A stretch of 64,000 nt of DNA from Helicobacter ailurogastricus (GTDB lineage: Bacteria > Campylobacterota > Campylobacteria > Campylobacterales > Helicobacteraceae). The notes under the pieces are model-generated. The model was not told where the DNA came from, searched no databases, and saw nothing but the letters and a program-made list of their open reading frames with translations. Below, one piece after another: positions 28,314-37,388 of this stretch. Made by a program: the position numbers and the translations under genes. Where the stretch lies: positions 90,558 to 154,557 of the forward strand of contig NZ_CDMG01000004.1 in assembly GCF_001282945.1 (NCBI RefSeq), given 5' to 3'. Position 1 is the stretch's first letter. Each line of letters starts with the position of its first letter.

Positions 28314-29597
28314 ATGAAAACCAACCCCCCCGCCATGCACGCCCTGCTAAATGCCCCAGCCTTAAAAAACTACCCCAAAGACAGCCTAAAATCCCTAGCC
28401 ACCGCCCTTTTTAAAGCGCACCAAGAAACCCCCTTTACTTGCGCTAATTTGGACGAGTGGGTCGGACTTGTCAAGGAACGCTACCACGCTGTAATGTCGC
28501 CCCCCTTAAAGCCCCTTTACAACGCTACGGGGGTTGTGCTTTCTACAAATTTGGGGCGTGCGTGTTTAGAGCCTAGCCATTTGAAAGAATTAGAGCTTTT
28601 AAGCGGGTATGTCAATTTAGAAGTGGATGACACGGGCAAAAGGGCTAACCGCTGCCACTTAGTGCAAGAGCTTTTAAAAATGCTCTTTGGGGCAGAAGAT
28701 GCCCTCATCTTAAATAACAATGCCAGTGCCTTAGTCTTAGTCGCGAGTGTCTTTGCGCCCAAAGCCCAAAACAAAGAAACTTTACTTTCCTACGGGCAAT
28801 TAGTGGAGATCGGGGGGCATTTTAGGGCGCACGAGCTTTTAGATTGTGTGACAAACCTTAAATTTGTCGGCAGCACAAACAAAACCTACCTACAAGACTA
28901 CCAACACGCCCTAAGCCCACAAACAACACTCATCACAACCATCCACTTAAGCAACTTCTCCCAACAAGGCTTTGTCGCCTCTGTTAGGGCAAAAGAATTG
29001 TATAAACTCGCCACGGCGCATAAAATCTTATTTTATGAAGACTTGGGGAGCATGCAAGGCATTGAAGAAGTGCAAAAATCCTTAAAACACGCCCACTTGG
29101 TGAGCTTTAGCGCGGATAAACTCTTAGGCAGTGTGCAAGGGGGGATTGTGCTAGGGGCTAAAGAGTGCGTCCAAGCTTTAGCCAAACACCCCCTTTATCG
29201 GGCGTTTAGAGCGGATAAAATCCAGCTTTACATGCTCGCTAGAAGTTTGCAAGCGCATATACAAGGGCAAACAAACCCCACACAAAGACTCTTAGCCCAA
29301 GACAGAGACACCCTTTTAAACAAGGCGTTAAAACTTTTACAGCTTTTAAGCGCAACGCCCATTAAAGCCATGCTTTTAGAAACAACCGCCCGCATAGGCG
29401 GGGGTGTGGCTGACAACGGGTTGAGAAGTTTTGGGCTACTTTTAACGTCTAAAAGAGATTTTAAAGAGTTTCATAACGTCCTTCACCAACAGGGGCTTGC
29501 CTGCGTGTTGCGCTCTGATGGGGTGCTTTTGGACACCTTCGCCCTTTTTGAAAAGGACTTGGTGGGCATTGCCCGCATCGTTAAGAGCGCGCTCTAA
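28314..29597 (+). CDS. selA: L-seryl-tRNA(Sec) selenium transferase
   Basis: PLP enzyme that converts Ser-tRNA(Sec) to Sec-tRNA(Sec) with selenophosphate. [16 protein letters not shown] near residue 69, [10 protein letters not shown] (about 128), and the PLP lysine in [18 protein letters not shown] (about 257-275) are diagnostic. The 427 residues are somewhat short of the E. coli 463 but collinear. ATG 28314 is close to the divergent speA start, with 69 bases between. It ends convergently with a chemoreceptor gene (4-base overlap). Its partner selenoprotein, FdhA, is 8 kb away; selB, selC and selD are not in the window. Confidence 0.93.
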   Translation: MKTNPPAMHALLNAPALKNYPKDSLKSLATALFKAHQETPFTCANLDEWVGLVKERYHAVMSPPLKPLYNATGVVLSTNLGRACLEPSHLKELELLSGYVNLEVDDTGKRANRCHLVQELLKMLFGAEDALILNNNASALVLVASVFAPKAQNKETLLSYGQLVEIGGHFRAHELLDCVTNLKFVGSTNKTYLQDYQHALSPQTTLITTIHLSNFSQQGFVASVRAKELYKLATAHKILFYEDLGSMQGIEEVQKSLKHAHLVSFSADKLLGSVQGGIVLGAKECVQALAKHPLYRAFRADKIQLYMLARSLQAHIQGQTNPTQRLLAQDRDTLLNKALKLLQLLSATPIKAMLLETTARIGGGVADNGLRSFGLLLTSKRDFKEFHNVLHQQGLACVLRSDGVLLDTFALFEKDLVGIARIVKSAL

Positions 29598-31273
29598 GTT
29601 TTAAACTGGTTGATTTCTATGTCTAGCGCGGCGGTGGAGGTGTTGAGCGAATTGGCTAGGTTAGCGATCTCTTTGGCATCCTCTAGGGATTCGTTGGTGG
29701 CGTTTTCTACTTGAGTTAAACGCCCCGCCATGGCATGGACGCTCTCCCCGGTTTTGTTGTAATCCTTGATGAAAGCGTGGGTGTTTTCCACCACCGCCCC
29801 CACCTCTGCACTCATGGTTTTAAAGCGCTCTTGCACCTCCATACTGCCCGCGCTGAGCTCTTCAATTTTCTTAGAATTGAGATTCATTTGGCTGCTGACA
29901 TCGTTGATCTCTTGCACGATCACCCCGATTGTGCTGTTGATCTCGGCTAGGCTTTTTTGTGTGCGTGCGGCTAGGTTACGCACTTCATCGGCCACCACCG
30001 CAAAGCCACGCCCATGCTCGCCCGCTCTAGCGGCCTCAATGGCGGCGTTTAAAGCTAATAAGTTTGTCTGATCGGCGATGTCGTTGATGATGTGTAAAAT
30101 GCTTTTCACGCTGTCGGCGTTTTTGCTGAGTTGCTCAATCTTATTAGCCAATTCTTCCTCGGTTTTAGCCCCTTCTAATATTTGGACCAACATTGTGGCT
30201 AAAGAAGCATTAGACTCTTCAATGGAAACTTGCATTTGTCCTAACTTACTACCCACATCTTGGGCGGTCTGAACCGAGCGCGCCACAGAAGCGGTCAGCG
30301 CACTAGACTCTTGGTAAATGTCGTGGATCACGGCTGCATTGCCCTTAGCCCGTTTATAGGTGGCATCAATGATGGTTTTTAATTTGTGCGCTAAAGACTT
30401 GTTATGTACGCTATTGTCTTTCATGTTCTGCACGCACTTGTGGATTTTTTCCACAAAGGTGTTGATGCTTGCGGCGACTTTATTCACATCATCACTCCCC
30501 CTTTTCACCACTAAGCGTTTAGTTAAGTCCTTATCCCCTTGTCCAAAGTTATAAACCTGTTTCACAGTTGCTTTGAGACGCCGGATGATCGCAAAATAAA
30601 TGGCGATGCTAGAAATCAAAATCATCAGCAACACCGTGCCACTGATCCACACAGCCAAAATGTGCGAATTTTTTAGCATTCTTTTTTTTGCATCTTCCTC
30701 GACACTATCAAAGTCTTTTAAAATATCGCTGTAGTAGGTGGTCGTTACAATGACCATATCGCTCACCGGGTCGTATTTGCTGTAAGCCACTTTAGGCTCA
30801 GGTGTGCCCCCGGCAGATTTGGGCATTTTGTAGCGGGTGTAACCCCCGCCTTTTTGCGCCTCCTCTAAATAGCCACGCACATAATAAACTCCATCTGGAC
30901 TCTGCAAGTTGAGCCCACTTTTACCCACAGTGTCTGGATTGACTGGATCAAAGAGCACCTTACCCTCTTTATCCACCGCCACCATATAAACCGAACTTCG
31001 GTCATTGTTGATGACTTTAAAATAGTCTAGAGTGAATTTGAGAGCCAGCTCTTTTGAAGACTGTATGCGGTAGAAGCGGTGTATTCCATGCTCGATTAAG
31101 CTAAACATGTCTCGCAAGGCTTCTTCTTTCTTTTTGATAATATCTTGTTCTGTAACATGGATCAATTCCTGCACGAGGACATGTTGCTTATAATCTGTCA
31201 GCAAGATCACTAAGATACCCAACACAACCAAAGAGAAGAAAATATTCAGTAAGATTTTGATTCCAACACGCAT
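29594..31273 (-). CDS. Methyl-accepting chemotaxis protein, single Cache type
   Basis: Transmembrane chemoreceptor of 559 residues. A first membrane helix (8-27), periplasmic sensor (30-200) with the sCache_2 pattern [20 protein letters not shown] and [14 protein letters not shown], a second membrane helix (about 207-230), a HAMP-like linker, and a signalling domain with the conserved hairpin [37 protein letters not shown]. The sensor differs from the PAS-type TlpB of H. pylori. Ligand unknown; sCache_2 receptors often sense small organic acids such as lactate or pyruvate. Confidence 0.9.
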   Translation of the reverse strand: MRVGIKILLNIFFSLVVLGILVILLTDYKQHVLVQELIHVTEQDIIKKKEEALRDMFSLIEHGIHRFYRIQSSKELALKFTLDYFKVINNDRSSVYMVAVDKEGKVLFDPVNPDTVGKSGLNLQSPDGVYYVRGYLEEAQKGGGYTRYKMPKSAGGTPEPKVAYSKYDPVSDMVIVTTTYYSDILKDFDSVEEDAKKRMLKNSHILAVWISGTVLLMILISSIAIYFAIIRRLKATVKQVYNFGQGDKDLTKRLVVKRGSDDVNKVAASINTFVEKIHKCVQNMKDNSVHNKSLAHKLKTIIDATYKRAKGNAAVIHDIYQESSALTASVARSVQTAQDVGSKLGQMQVSIEESNASLATMLVQILEGAKTEEELANKIEQLSKNADSVKSILHIINDIADQTNLLALNAAIEAARAGEHGRGFAVVADEVRNLAARTQKSLAEINSTIGVIVQEINDVSSQMNLNSKKIEELSAGSMEVQERFKTMSAEVGAVVENTHAFIKDYNKTGESVHAMAGRLTQVENATNESLEDAKEIANLANSLNTSTAALDIEINQFKT

Positions 31274-31398
31274 CGCCTCATCCCCCAGCCTTGATCTAAC
31301 TTACCTAATCTGACGGACGCACAATATCGCAAGATGGACTCAAGCAATAACAACTAGGTACGAACCACCCCTTATAACAAAATCCCACTTTAAACCAC

Positions 31399-31992
31399 TT
31401 AAAATCTATAATGAAACCGCATCCCATAGCGGGCGTAGCCCTTGCTGTCCCAGCCAATCTCTGGGTACAATTCCCAGTTTTTGCGGTATTTGCTCGTGAA
31501 TAAATACGCAAAGCCCCAGCCAATTAAAGACCCAACCACCACTTGCAAGATCGAATGCTCGCGCGCGACTACACGGCTCGCATCGGTTAAAATCGCTAGG
31601 GCGATCACGGGCAGGGCGGGCTTCCAGCCATAGCGGTAATAGACAAAGCCAGCCGCGCTCCACGCCCCCCCCGCATGCCCGCTTGGCATCCCCCGCCAGC
31701 TATCACAACAAGGCCTTTTGGCAAAGGGCACATGCGCGCCTCTTTTATGGGCATCCGAAAAAATATTTTTCACTTCATAGATCACCCCTTGCGTGACTAA
31801 AGAGCCGATTGTAAGCTCGCCCAGCCCCCGATAATCGCGCATGCCAAGGCTCACAATGCCTACAAATACAGGCATCAGCCGCAAGACATCCCCGATGTCT
31901 TCTAAGATCACGGCATCCCTTGAAATCTCCGCGCGCCCTAAACCACTCAACAATAAAAACACCAAGCACAAACGACCTAATTTTTTCAGCAT
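31399..31992 (-). CDS. PAP2 family lipid phosphatase (LpxE/LpxF-like)
   Basis: Membrane phosphatase of about 197 residues with the three PAP2 motifs: KRGAHVPFAKRP (C1 region), PSGHAGGAW (C2, with His), and SRVVAREHSILQVVVG (C3, nucleophilic His). A signal-like N-terminus (LCLVFLLLSGLGRA) precedes. Probably removes a phosphate from lipid A or undecaprenyl pyrophosphate, as related H. pylori enzymes do. ATG 31992 is chosen because a -10 box (minus strand 32005-32000) would start transcription about there; ATG 32001 is the other candidate. Divergent from wecA. Confidence 0.82.
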   Translation of the reverse strand: MLKKLGRLCLVFLLLSGLGRAEISRDAVILEDIGDVLRLMPVFVGIVSLGMRDYRGLGELTIGSLVTQGVIYEVKNIFSDAHKRGAHVPFAKRPCCDSWRGMPSGHAGGAWSAAGFVYYRYGWKPALPVIALAILTDASRVVAREHSILQVVVGSLIGWGFAYLFTSKYRKNWELYPEIGWDSKGYARYGMRFHYRF

Positions 31993-31999
31993 AACCTCC

Positions 32000-32026
32000 A
32001 TTATAGCATTTTGTTTAGGGTATAAT
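32000..32026. promoter_or_regulatory. Back-to-back -10 boxes of PAP2 gene and wecA
   Basis: TATAAT occurs on the minus strand at 32005-32000 and on the plus strand at 32021-32026. Each lies seven bases or so from a plausible start codon (ATG 31992 minus, ATG 32034 plus), so both transcripts may begin at or very near the start codon (leaderless). No ribosome binding site precedes ATG 32034. Confidence 0.5.
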
Positions 32027-32033
32027 GCCCTTT

Positions 32034-33002
32034 ATGTTTGGCTATTTTTTGCTAAGTTTTGCTTGTGTCTTGGGCGTGGTTTTTTACGCTAAAAAATCTG
32101 AGATTTTCACCGACAATGCCGACAAACCCCAAGGCTTTCACACCAAAAAAACCCCTAGAGCGGGGGGTTTGGGTGTGTTTGTCGTGTTTGTCTTTAGTGG
32201 GGGGTTTTTGGGCATGTGGGGGTTTTTAGGGGGAGTGCTCATTTTTATCAGCGGCTTTTTAGAGGATTTAAACTTCTCTTTAAGCCCCAAAATGCGCCTC
32301 ATTTTACAGAGTCTGGGCGTGTTTGTGGTGGTGCTCTTTGCCCCCTTGATTTTAAAAGACTTTGCTCCGATTTTTAGCCTCCCCTTGCTTTTGGCCTTGC
32401 CCTTGAGTGTCTTTATGCTCGTGGGCGTGGTCAATGCCATGAACATCATCGATGGCTTTAACGGGCTAGCCGGGGGCTTTGGGGTGTTGGCTTTAGGCTT
32501 TATGTATCTAGCCGCCCCAAACCCCTTCATTTTAGCCATGCTCTGCGCCTTGTTGGGCTTTTTAGTGTTGAACTTCCCTAAAGGGCTCGTTTTTTTAGGC
32601 GATGGGGGGGCTTATCTTTTGGGTTTTATTTTGGGAGCGGCGCTTATGGATTTAGCCTTAAAGGGGGCGGCAAGCGCGTGGTTTGGGCTGGCCTTAATGA
32701 TCTATCCTGTAACAGAAGTGTTGTTTTCCATCACGCGGCGTAAGTTGCAAAAACAAAAGGCGACCATGCCAGATGCCCTGCACCTACACACCTTGCTGTT
32801 TAAAGCCTTGCAAAAGAAGCCTTGTTTTTTAAACCCCAACGCCTTAACGGGCTTGCTGGTGGTGCTTGCCAATCTCCCCTTTATGTGGGGCAGTTTTTTA
32901 TGCCGCCACCATCCCTACGGCCTCTTGATTCTCATCGCTCTTTTTGTGTGGGTGTATCTCAAGCTGTATTCTAAACTCAAAAAAGGGACAACATGCGCTT
33001 AG
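32034..33002 (+). CDS. wecA: Undecaprenyl-phosphate GlcNAc-1-phosphate transferase
   Basis: Polytopic membrane enzyme of the MraY/WecA family that starts O-antigen synthesis on undecaprenyl phosphate. Motifs: KPQGFHTKKTPRAGGLG (early loop), GFLEDLNFSLSPKMRLILQ, NAMNIIDGFNGLAGG (catalytic Asp/Asn region) and FLGDGGAYLLGF, with the His-rich loop DALHLHTLLFKAL. The GFLED and HLHTLL pattern fits WecA better than MraY. ATG 32025 overlaps the -10 box, so ATG 32034 is preferred. The 3' end overlaps pdxJ by ten bases. Confidence 0.88.
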   Translation: MFGYFLLSFACVLGVVFYAKKSEIFTDNADKPQGFHTKKTPRAGGLGVFVVFVFSGGFLGMWGFLGGVLIFISGFLEDLNFSLSPKMRLILQSLGVFVVVLFAPLILKDFAPIFSLPLLLALPLSVFMLVGVVNAMNIIDGFNGLAGGFGVLALGFMYLAAPNPFILAMLCALLGFLVLNFPKGLVFLGDGGAYLLGFILGAALMDLALKGAASAWFGLALMIYPVTEVLFSITRRKLQKQKATMPDALHLHTLLFKALQKKPCFLNPNALTGLLVVLANLPFMWGSFLCRHHPYGLLILIALFVWVYLKLYSKLKKGTTCA

Positions 33003-33769
33003 GGCTAAACATCGATCACATCGCCACGCTAAGAGAGGCAAGAAAAATCCACGAGCCAGACCCCTTAGAAGCGATCTTTATCGCCAAAAATGCGGGCGTG
33101 GATTTAATCACTTTACATTTAAGAGAAGACCGCCGCCACATCCACGAGGACGATGTGAAAAGCATCCTCAAGCACGCCCCCCTGCCCATCAACGCCGAGT
33201 GTGCCATTGACCCTGAAATCACCAAAATTTTATGCCATTTGCGCCCCTTTAAAGCAACTTTAGTGCCTGAAAGGCGGGCGGAGATCACCACAGAGGGGGG
33301 ACTAAATTTAAAACATCCCCAATTAAAAGACACGATCAAGGCTTACGCCGATTGTGGGATCGAAGTTGCCCTTTTCATTGACCCGAGTGTGCAAAATTTA
33401 GAATTGGCGTGCGCGCTAGGCGTTAAGGTTGTGGAACTACACACGGGCAAGTTTAGCAATGTGTTTAACACCCTTTACACGGGCTTTAAACACCATAAAA
33501 ACCGCCTAGATTTACCAAAGGACAGCGCCACTTTAAAAAATATGCTCGAGGAGAGTTTAGAGGAGCTAGTGCAAAGCACGCTAGCGGGGCAAAAAATGGG
33601 GCTTGAAGTGTGCGCCGGGCATGGCTTGAATTATGCCAGCGTTGGGTTAGTCGCGCGCCTTGAGGGCCTTAGTGAGCTCAACATCGGGCATGCCATCATC
33701 GCGCGGGCGGTGATCGTTGGGCTAGAGCAGGCGATTAAATCCATGCAAGAGGCGATGCATGCGCGCTAA
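32993..33769 (+). CDS. pdxJ: Pyridoxine 5'-phosphate synthase
   Basis: TIM-barrel enzyme that closes the pyridoxine ring from 1-deoxyxylulose-5-phosphate and aminoacetone phosphate. Recognised by LGLNIDHIATLREARKI at the N-terminus, HLREDRRHI, the VPERRAEITTEGGL loop, ALFIDPS and AGHGLNYASVG, and INIGHAII near the end. Overlaps wecA and pdxA by ten and eleven bases, so the three are translated as a unit. Vitamin B6 made here serves PLP enzymes such as SelA and SpeA. Confidence 0.96.
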   Translation: MRLGLNIDHIATLREARKIHEPDPLEAIFIAKNAGVDLITLHLREDRRHIHEDDVKSILKHAPLPINAECAIDPEITKILCHLRPFKATLVPERRAEITTEGGLNLKHPQLKDTIKAYADCGIEVALFIDPSVQNLELACALGVKVVELHTGKFSNVFNTLYTGFKHHKNRLDLPKDSATLKNMLEESLEELVQSTLAGQKMGLEVCAGHGLNYASVGLVARLEGLSELNIGHAIIARAVIVGLEQAIKSMQEAMHAR

Positions 33770-34682
33770 AATCGCCATTTCTATTGGGGACATTCAAGGC
33801 GTGGGGCCAGAGATTGCCCTAAAGGCACACTTTAGCATCAGCCAAAGTTGCCAGCCCATCTATTGCGTGCATAGTGAGCTTTTAGCGCAAGCCAACGCCC
33901 GCTTAAGCCACGCCTACACCAAAGCCCTAGAAAACATGCAGTGTGCCGCCCCTAAAGCCGCACAACCCACCATCAAGCCCGCTAGCATAGACAAAGAGAG
34001 CGGGTTTTACAGCCATGCGAGCTTTTTACGCGCTTTGGATTTGGCCGATGACGGGGTGGTGAGCGGGGTTTGCACTTTGCCCATCCACAAGCACGCTTGG
34101 CAGCTGGCGGGCATTGCCACCCCCGGGCACACCGCCTTTTTAAGGCAACGCTACCGACAAGAGGCGATCATGATGCTTGGTTGCCCTAAGCTGTGGGTCG
34201 CGCTCTTTAGCGAGCACATCCCCTTAAGCGCGGTGAGCACAAAGGTGTGCCTAGAGCCTTTAAAAGAGTTTTTACACACTTTGGCACAAGTCTTAGACAC
34301 CCCAGAGCCCATTGTGGTTTTGGGAATCGATCCGCATTGTGGAGACAATGGGGCGATTGGCGTACAAGATAAAGAGGTACAAGAGGCGATCGAGCAAGCC
34401 AACGCCCTTTTAAACACGTCCAAATTCTTAGGGCCCGTGCCGGCTGATAGCGCCTTTAGTCCCCACTTTAGGGCAAAACACCGCCATTTTGTGGCCCTTT
34501 ATCACGATATAGGGTTAGCCCCCCTTAAGGCTCTTTATTTTGAAGAGAGCATCAATGTGTCTTTAAATTTACCCATCAAAAGGGCCTCAGTCGATCACGG
34601 CTGCGCCTTTGACATCGCCTACCAAAACAAGGCAAGCCCCAAAAGCTATGAAAATGCCATTAGGTGGCTGGTGGGGCTTTAA
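33759..34682 (+). CDS. pdxA: 4-hydroxythreonine-4-phosphate dehydrogenase
   Basis: Oxidises 4-phosphohydroxy-L-threonine for PdxJ. ISIGDIQGVGPEIALKA (N-terminus, GDP-G-GPE-like), TLPIHKHAWQLAGIATPGHTAFL (metal-ligand His), and VLGIDPHCGDNGAIG (about 185-200) are PdxA signatures, the last close to the usual HAGE-G motif. Length of 307 is typical of Campylobacterota. The 3' end overlaps the convergent GT8 gene by four bases. Confidence 0.95.
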   Translation: MRAKIAISIGDIQGVGPEIALKAHFSISQSCQPIYCVHSELLAQANARLSHAYTKALENMQCAAPKAAQPTIKPASIDKESGFYSHASFLRALDLADDGVVSGVCTLPIHKHAWQLAGIATPGHTAFLRQRYRQEAIMMLGCPKLWVALFSEHIPLSAVSTKVCLEPLKEFLHTLAQVLDTPEPIVVLGIDPHCGDNGAIGVQDKEVQEAIEQANALLNTSKFLGPVPADSAFSPHFRAKHRHFVALYHDIGLAPLKALYFEESINVSLNLPIKRASVDHGCAFDIAYQNKASPKSYENAIRWLVGL

Positions 34683-35816
34683 GAAAGCCTTTTTAATTTC
34701 CGCCAAAGGCAAAATTTAATCCATGAGCGTTTGGCAATCCTTTGGATTTTATACAGGATATAGCCTATCAGAAATCGTTTCGTCAGTAGGGATTCAAAGC
34801 GCACAAAATGAGCCCGCAAGTCATTATCCTTGAGCCAGTTGTAATAATTTTCAAAGTAAATGGGGGCAAAGGGGGTGTGCAATAAAGCGTTGATCCAAAT
34901 TTGGGCTGTATGGAAGTTTTCTGGCTTCCATGGCTTGTCTGAATCGGCACTATAAAAATGCCACATGATGACTTCTTTAGGGTCCTTAATGCCTTGATGC
35001 CTGGAGTGCTCTTTTACACCAAAATCGCAGGGGTTGGTGTTGTAGGTGGATGGCAATTCTAGGATATTTTGATGGCACAAAAGCGTCAAGGTGTCTTGTT
35101 CTGGGCAAAAGAGTCCATGCCCTTTTTGAGAGAAAAACGCCACACATTGTTCCTCTAGATTGTGTGCGCGCCAAGCTTTTAGGTTGAAGACAACAAACCC
35201 CGTATTGAAGGGGTTTTTATAGATGATTTGCCATTGTTCTTGAGATAAAAAATGCCTAGAGATGGGCATCCCTGCGGTGATTGCCCATATTTGACGTGTT
35301 TCGATCAAGTCTGCTACACTGGCATCACGTCTAAACTCTTTGGCCGCAGCTAGGTAATAGGGACTTTCGGCATCTAGGGCAAAGTAGCTCGCGCTCATGT
35401 CTTGTGTAAAAACCACATCCACATCGCACATGATGAGTTTGTCGTATTGGGGAAATAAAGAGGGCAAGATAAAGCGGGTGAGAATCAAGGGCGAAAAGCG
35501 TTTTTGGGCGAAAGGGCTTAAAGATTTAAAGAGAATATTAAATTTTTCGGCTACGCTGTGGCTTGTGGCTTGTGGCTAATTCTATATCTATGAATTCCAC
35601 ACTAGAAAAATCTCTAAAAGAGGCTAGACTCTGCTCTAACTTAAGCTTATGGGTGGCATCCACGCCCTGCACTAGACAATGAATTTTATAAAACAGGGGG
35701 ATATTTTCGTATGTGTGGGCAGCGTGGGTAAGCATGGAATGCAAGGCCACACCAGCGGGTAGGCAATAGCTCTGATTAAATGCCACAACAACGGGAATAG
35801 TTAGGGGGTCGGACAT
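34679..35816 (-). pseudogene. GT8 family glycosyltransferase, out of frame at heptamer repeat
   Basis: Predicted LPS glycosyltransferase. The 5' part (ATG 35816) encodes the GT8 start IPVVVAFNQSYCLPAGVALHSML; it runs out of frame after ELATSHKPQ and stops at 35538. The 3' part continues as VAEKFNILFKSLSPFAQKRFSPLILTRF, then the DVDVVF (DxD) metal site, NTGFVVFNL and the C-terminal HFYSADSDKPW. The break lies at three tandem TGTGGCT copies (35557-35577). Removing one copy restores the frame exactly (reading ATSHSVAEKF), as would adding two. It is thus probably phase-variable and OFF here, rather than dead. A full-length protein would have about 377 residues. Confidence 0.8.
35557..35577. repeat. 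Heptanucleotide repeat TGTGGCT x3
   Basis: Three perfect tandem copies on the plus strand (AGCCACA on the coding strand) inside the GT8 glycosyltransferase gene. A 7-base unit shifts reading frame with each gain or loss. Confidence 0.9.
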
Positions 35817-35868
35817 ACAAAGCCTTTAAAAGCTTCCATGCTAACCCCCCTTAGCTTAATGAAAGCTT

Positions 35869-36738
35869 TTAATGCCCCTCTTTTAAATACAAGCTGTGCA
35901 AAACTTTGACCTCCTCCAGCTCCTTATTGCCATCGATCATGGAGTGCAAAGAGCCTTTAATGGCAAACAAGGACATGTACAAATGCACGATAAAAAAACC
36001 CACGAGCACCAGCCCAAAGAAGTTATGCACCAGCGCGCTTAAACGCAAAAGTGAGATTTGATAGAGCCCAAAAAAGTTAGCAATTTGGCTCAAATCGGCG
36101 GTGTTGAAGTATAAAATCCCTCCGCTGGCGATCATCACAAACCCGCCTAAAGTGGCGATCCAAAACCAAGTTTTTTGCCCCGCGTTGAATTTATAGGCGG
36201 GCACAGGCTTTTTCTCTTTGGAAAGATAGCCCCCCATGATGATGAGCCATTTAAAATCCGCTAGACTTAAAATCATGTCTTTAAACCACATAAAGAGCAT
36301 GGGCAAAACCGCCACCATAAAGATCACACAGCCCACGCTGTGCGTGATTCGACAAAAGCGCACAAACGCCCCTCCCCCAAAGAAATCCCCAAAGACCATG
36401 ATCAGTCCGGTGGGCACAAGCAAAATAAAGCTGACCCCTGCTATCCAGTGGATGATGCGGTTAAACAGGCTAAAAAAGGGGATTTTCTGGCCGCTATGCG
36501 CGAACTGCTTAGGGCCAATGACAAGATAGTGCAAGAGAAAAGCAAAGGCGACTCCTAGCACCACGGCTAAAAAGAGCCATAAAAAATAATGCCCCTGCCA
36601 AAGTGTCCAAATCTGGCCGAGCTTGCCCGTGTGGGCCTGCCCGTAGGGCAGAATGCCTAAAATGCGCTCTTGATCTAGGGGGGTTGTTTGCGCCCTTAAG
36701 CCCGCCAAAAGCCCCATAAAAAGCAGCAATTTTTTCAT
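35869..36738 (-). CDS. fdhC: Formate dehydrogenase cytochrome b subunit
   Basis: Membrane anchor that takes electrons from FdhB to quinone. A signal-like N-terminus (LLLFMGLLAGLRA) precedes four or five helices; FNRIIHWIAGVSFILLVPTGL and ITHSVGCVIFM and LVHNFFGLVLVGFFIVHLYMSL carry the histidines that should ligate two b haems. ATG 36738 with GGGAG upstream is favoured over 36762. Last gene of the FDH operon, overlapping none but only ten bases from fdhB. Confidence 0.9.
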   Translation of the reverse strand: MKKLLLFMGLLAGLRAQTTPLDQERILGILPYGQAHTGKLGQIWTLWQGHYFLWLFLAVVLGVAFAFLLHYLVIGPKQFAHSGQKIPFFSLFNRIIHWIAGVSFILLVPTGLIMVFGDFFGGGAFVRFCRITHSVGCVIFMVAVLPMLFMWFKDMILSLADFKWLIIMGGYLSKEKKPVPAYKFNAGQKTWFWIATLGGFVMIASGGILYFNTADLSQIANFFGLYQISLLRLSALVHNFFGLVLVGFFIVHLYMSLFAIKGSLHSMIDGNKELEEVKVLHSLYLKEGH

Positions 36739-36748
36739 GGGCTCTCCC

Positions 36749-37387
36749 TTAAGGTGTGGCACCCTCTAGTTGGTGCGCAGCTTTGGTCTTAAAATCTTGG
36801 GCGTTGGCGTATTTTGCCATGACCCTTCTTCTGTAAATGTCAGCAATACTCAGGGCATCGCCCACTAAGAGCGCGTTAGTTGAGCAAGTCGCTGCACACA
36901 TGGGCACTTGCCCGCTGGCGATGCGATTGACCCCATAAAGCTCCATTTCTTTTTTAGAGTGGGTGGGCGCAGGCCCACCCGCGCACATGGTGCATTTATC
37001 CATCACGCCGCGCACGCCAAAAGCCCCATCTCTGGGAAATTGGGGCGCGCCAAAGGGGCAGGCGTAAAGGCAGTAACCGCACCCAATGCAGGTTTCTTTG
37101 TTGTGGAGCACGATCCCATCCTCACGGATGTAAAAGCAATCCACGGGGCAAACCTGCGCGCAGGGCGCGTCTGTGCAATGTTGACAGGCGATCGAGATAG
37201 ACTTTTCCTTGCCCTCCACACCCTCATAAAGGGTAATGACCTTGCGCCGATTAAGCCCCACTTCTAGCTCATTAGAGTGCGAACACGCCACAGAGCAAGC
37301 GAAACAGCTGATGCAGCGGTTGTCATCGCAATAAAACTTCATGCGATTGGCATTGGGGATTTGTTTAGCAGGTTCTAAGTTTGCCAT
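36749..37387 (-). CDS. fdhB: Formate dehydrogenase iron-sulfur subunit
   Basis: Ferredoxin-like electron transfer subunit. Cysteine groups CISCFACSVACSH, CQHCTDAPCAQVCPVDC, CIGCGYCLYACPFG and CTMCAGG...CAATC give the usual four [4Fe-4S] clusters linking FdhA to the cytochrome b. The start ATG 37387 lies one base after the fdhA stop (TAACATG); the longer frame to 37450 would run inside fdhA. About 212 residues, shorter than the E. coli FdnH and without its own C-terminal membrane helix. Confidence 0.93.
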   Translation of the reverse strand: MANLEPAKQIPNANRMKFYCDDNRCISCFACSVACSHSNELEVGLNRRKVITLYEGVEGKEKSISIACQHCTDAPCAQVCPVDCFYIREDGIVLHNKETCIGCGYCLYACPFGAPQFPRDGAFGVRGVMDKCTMCAGGPAPTHSKKEMELYGVNRIASGQVPMCAATCSTNALLVGDALSIADIYRRRVMAKYANAQDFKTKAAHQLEGATP

Positions 37388-37388
37388 G

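Noticed and set aside
32025-32033. ATG 32025 as start of wecA
   Set aside because: It overlaps the -10 hexamer TATAAT, so it would not be in the transcript.
35557-35577. CRISPR-like repeat
   Set aside because: The unit is only seven bases and without spacers; it is a simple tandem repeat in a coding gene.
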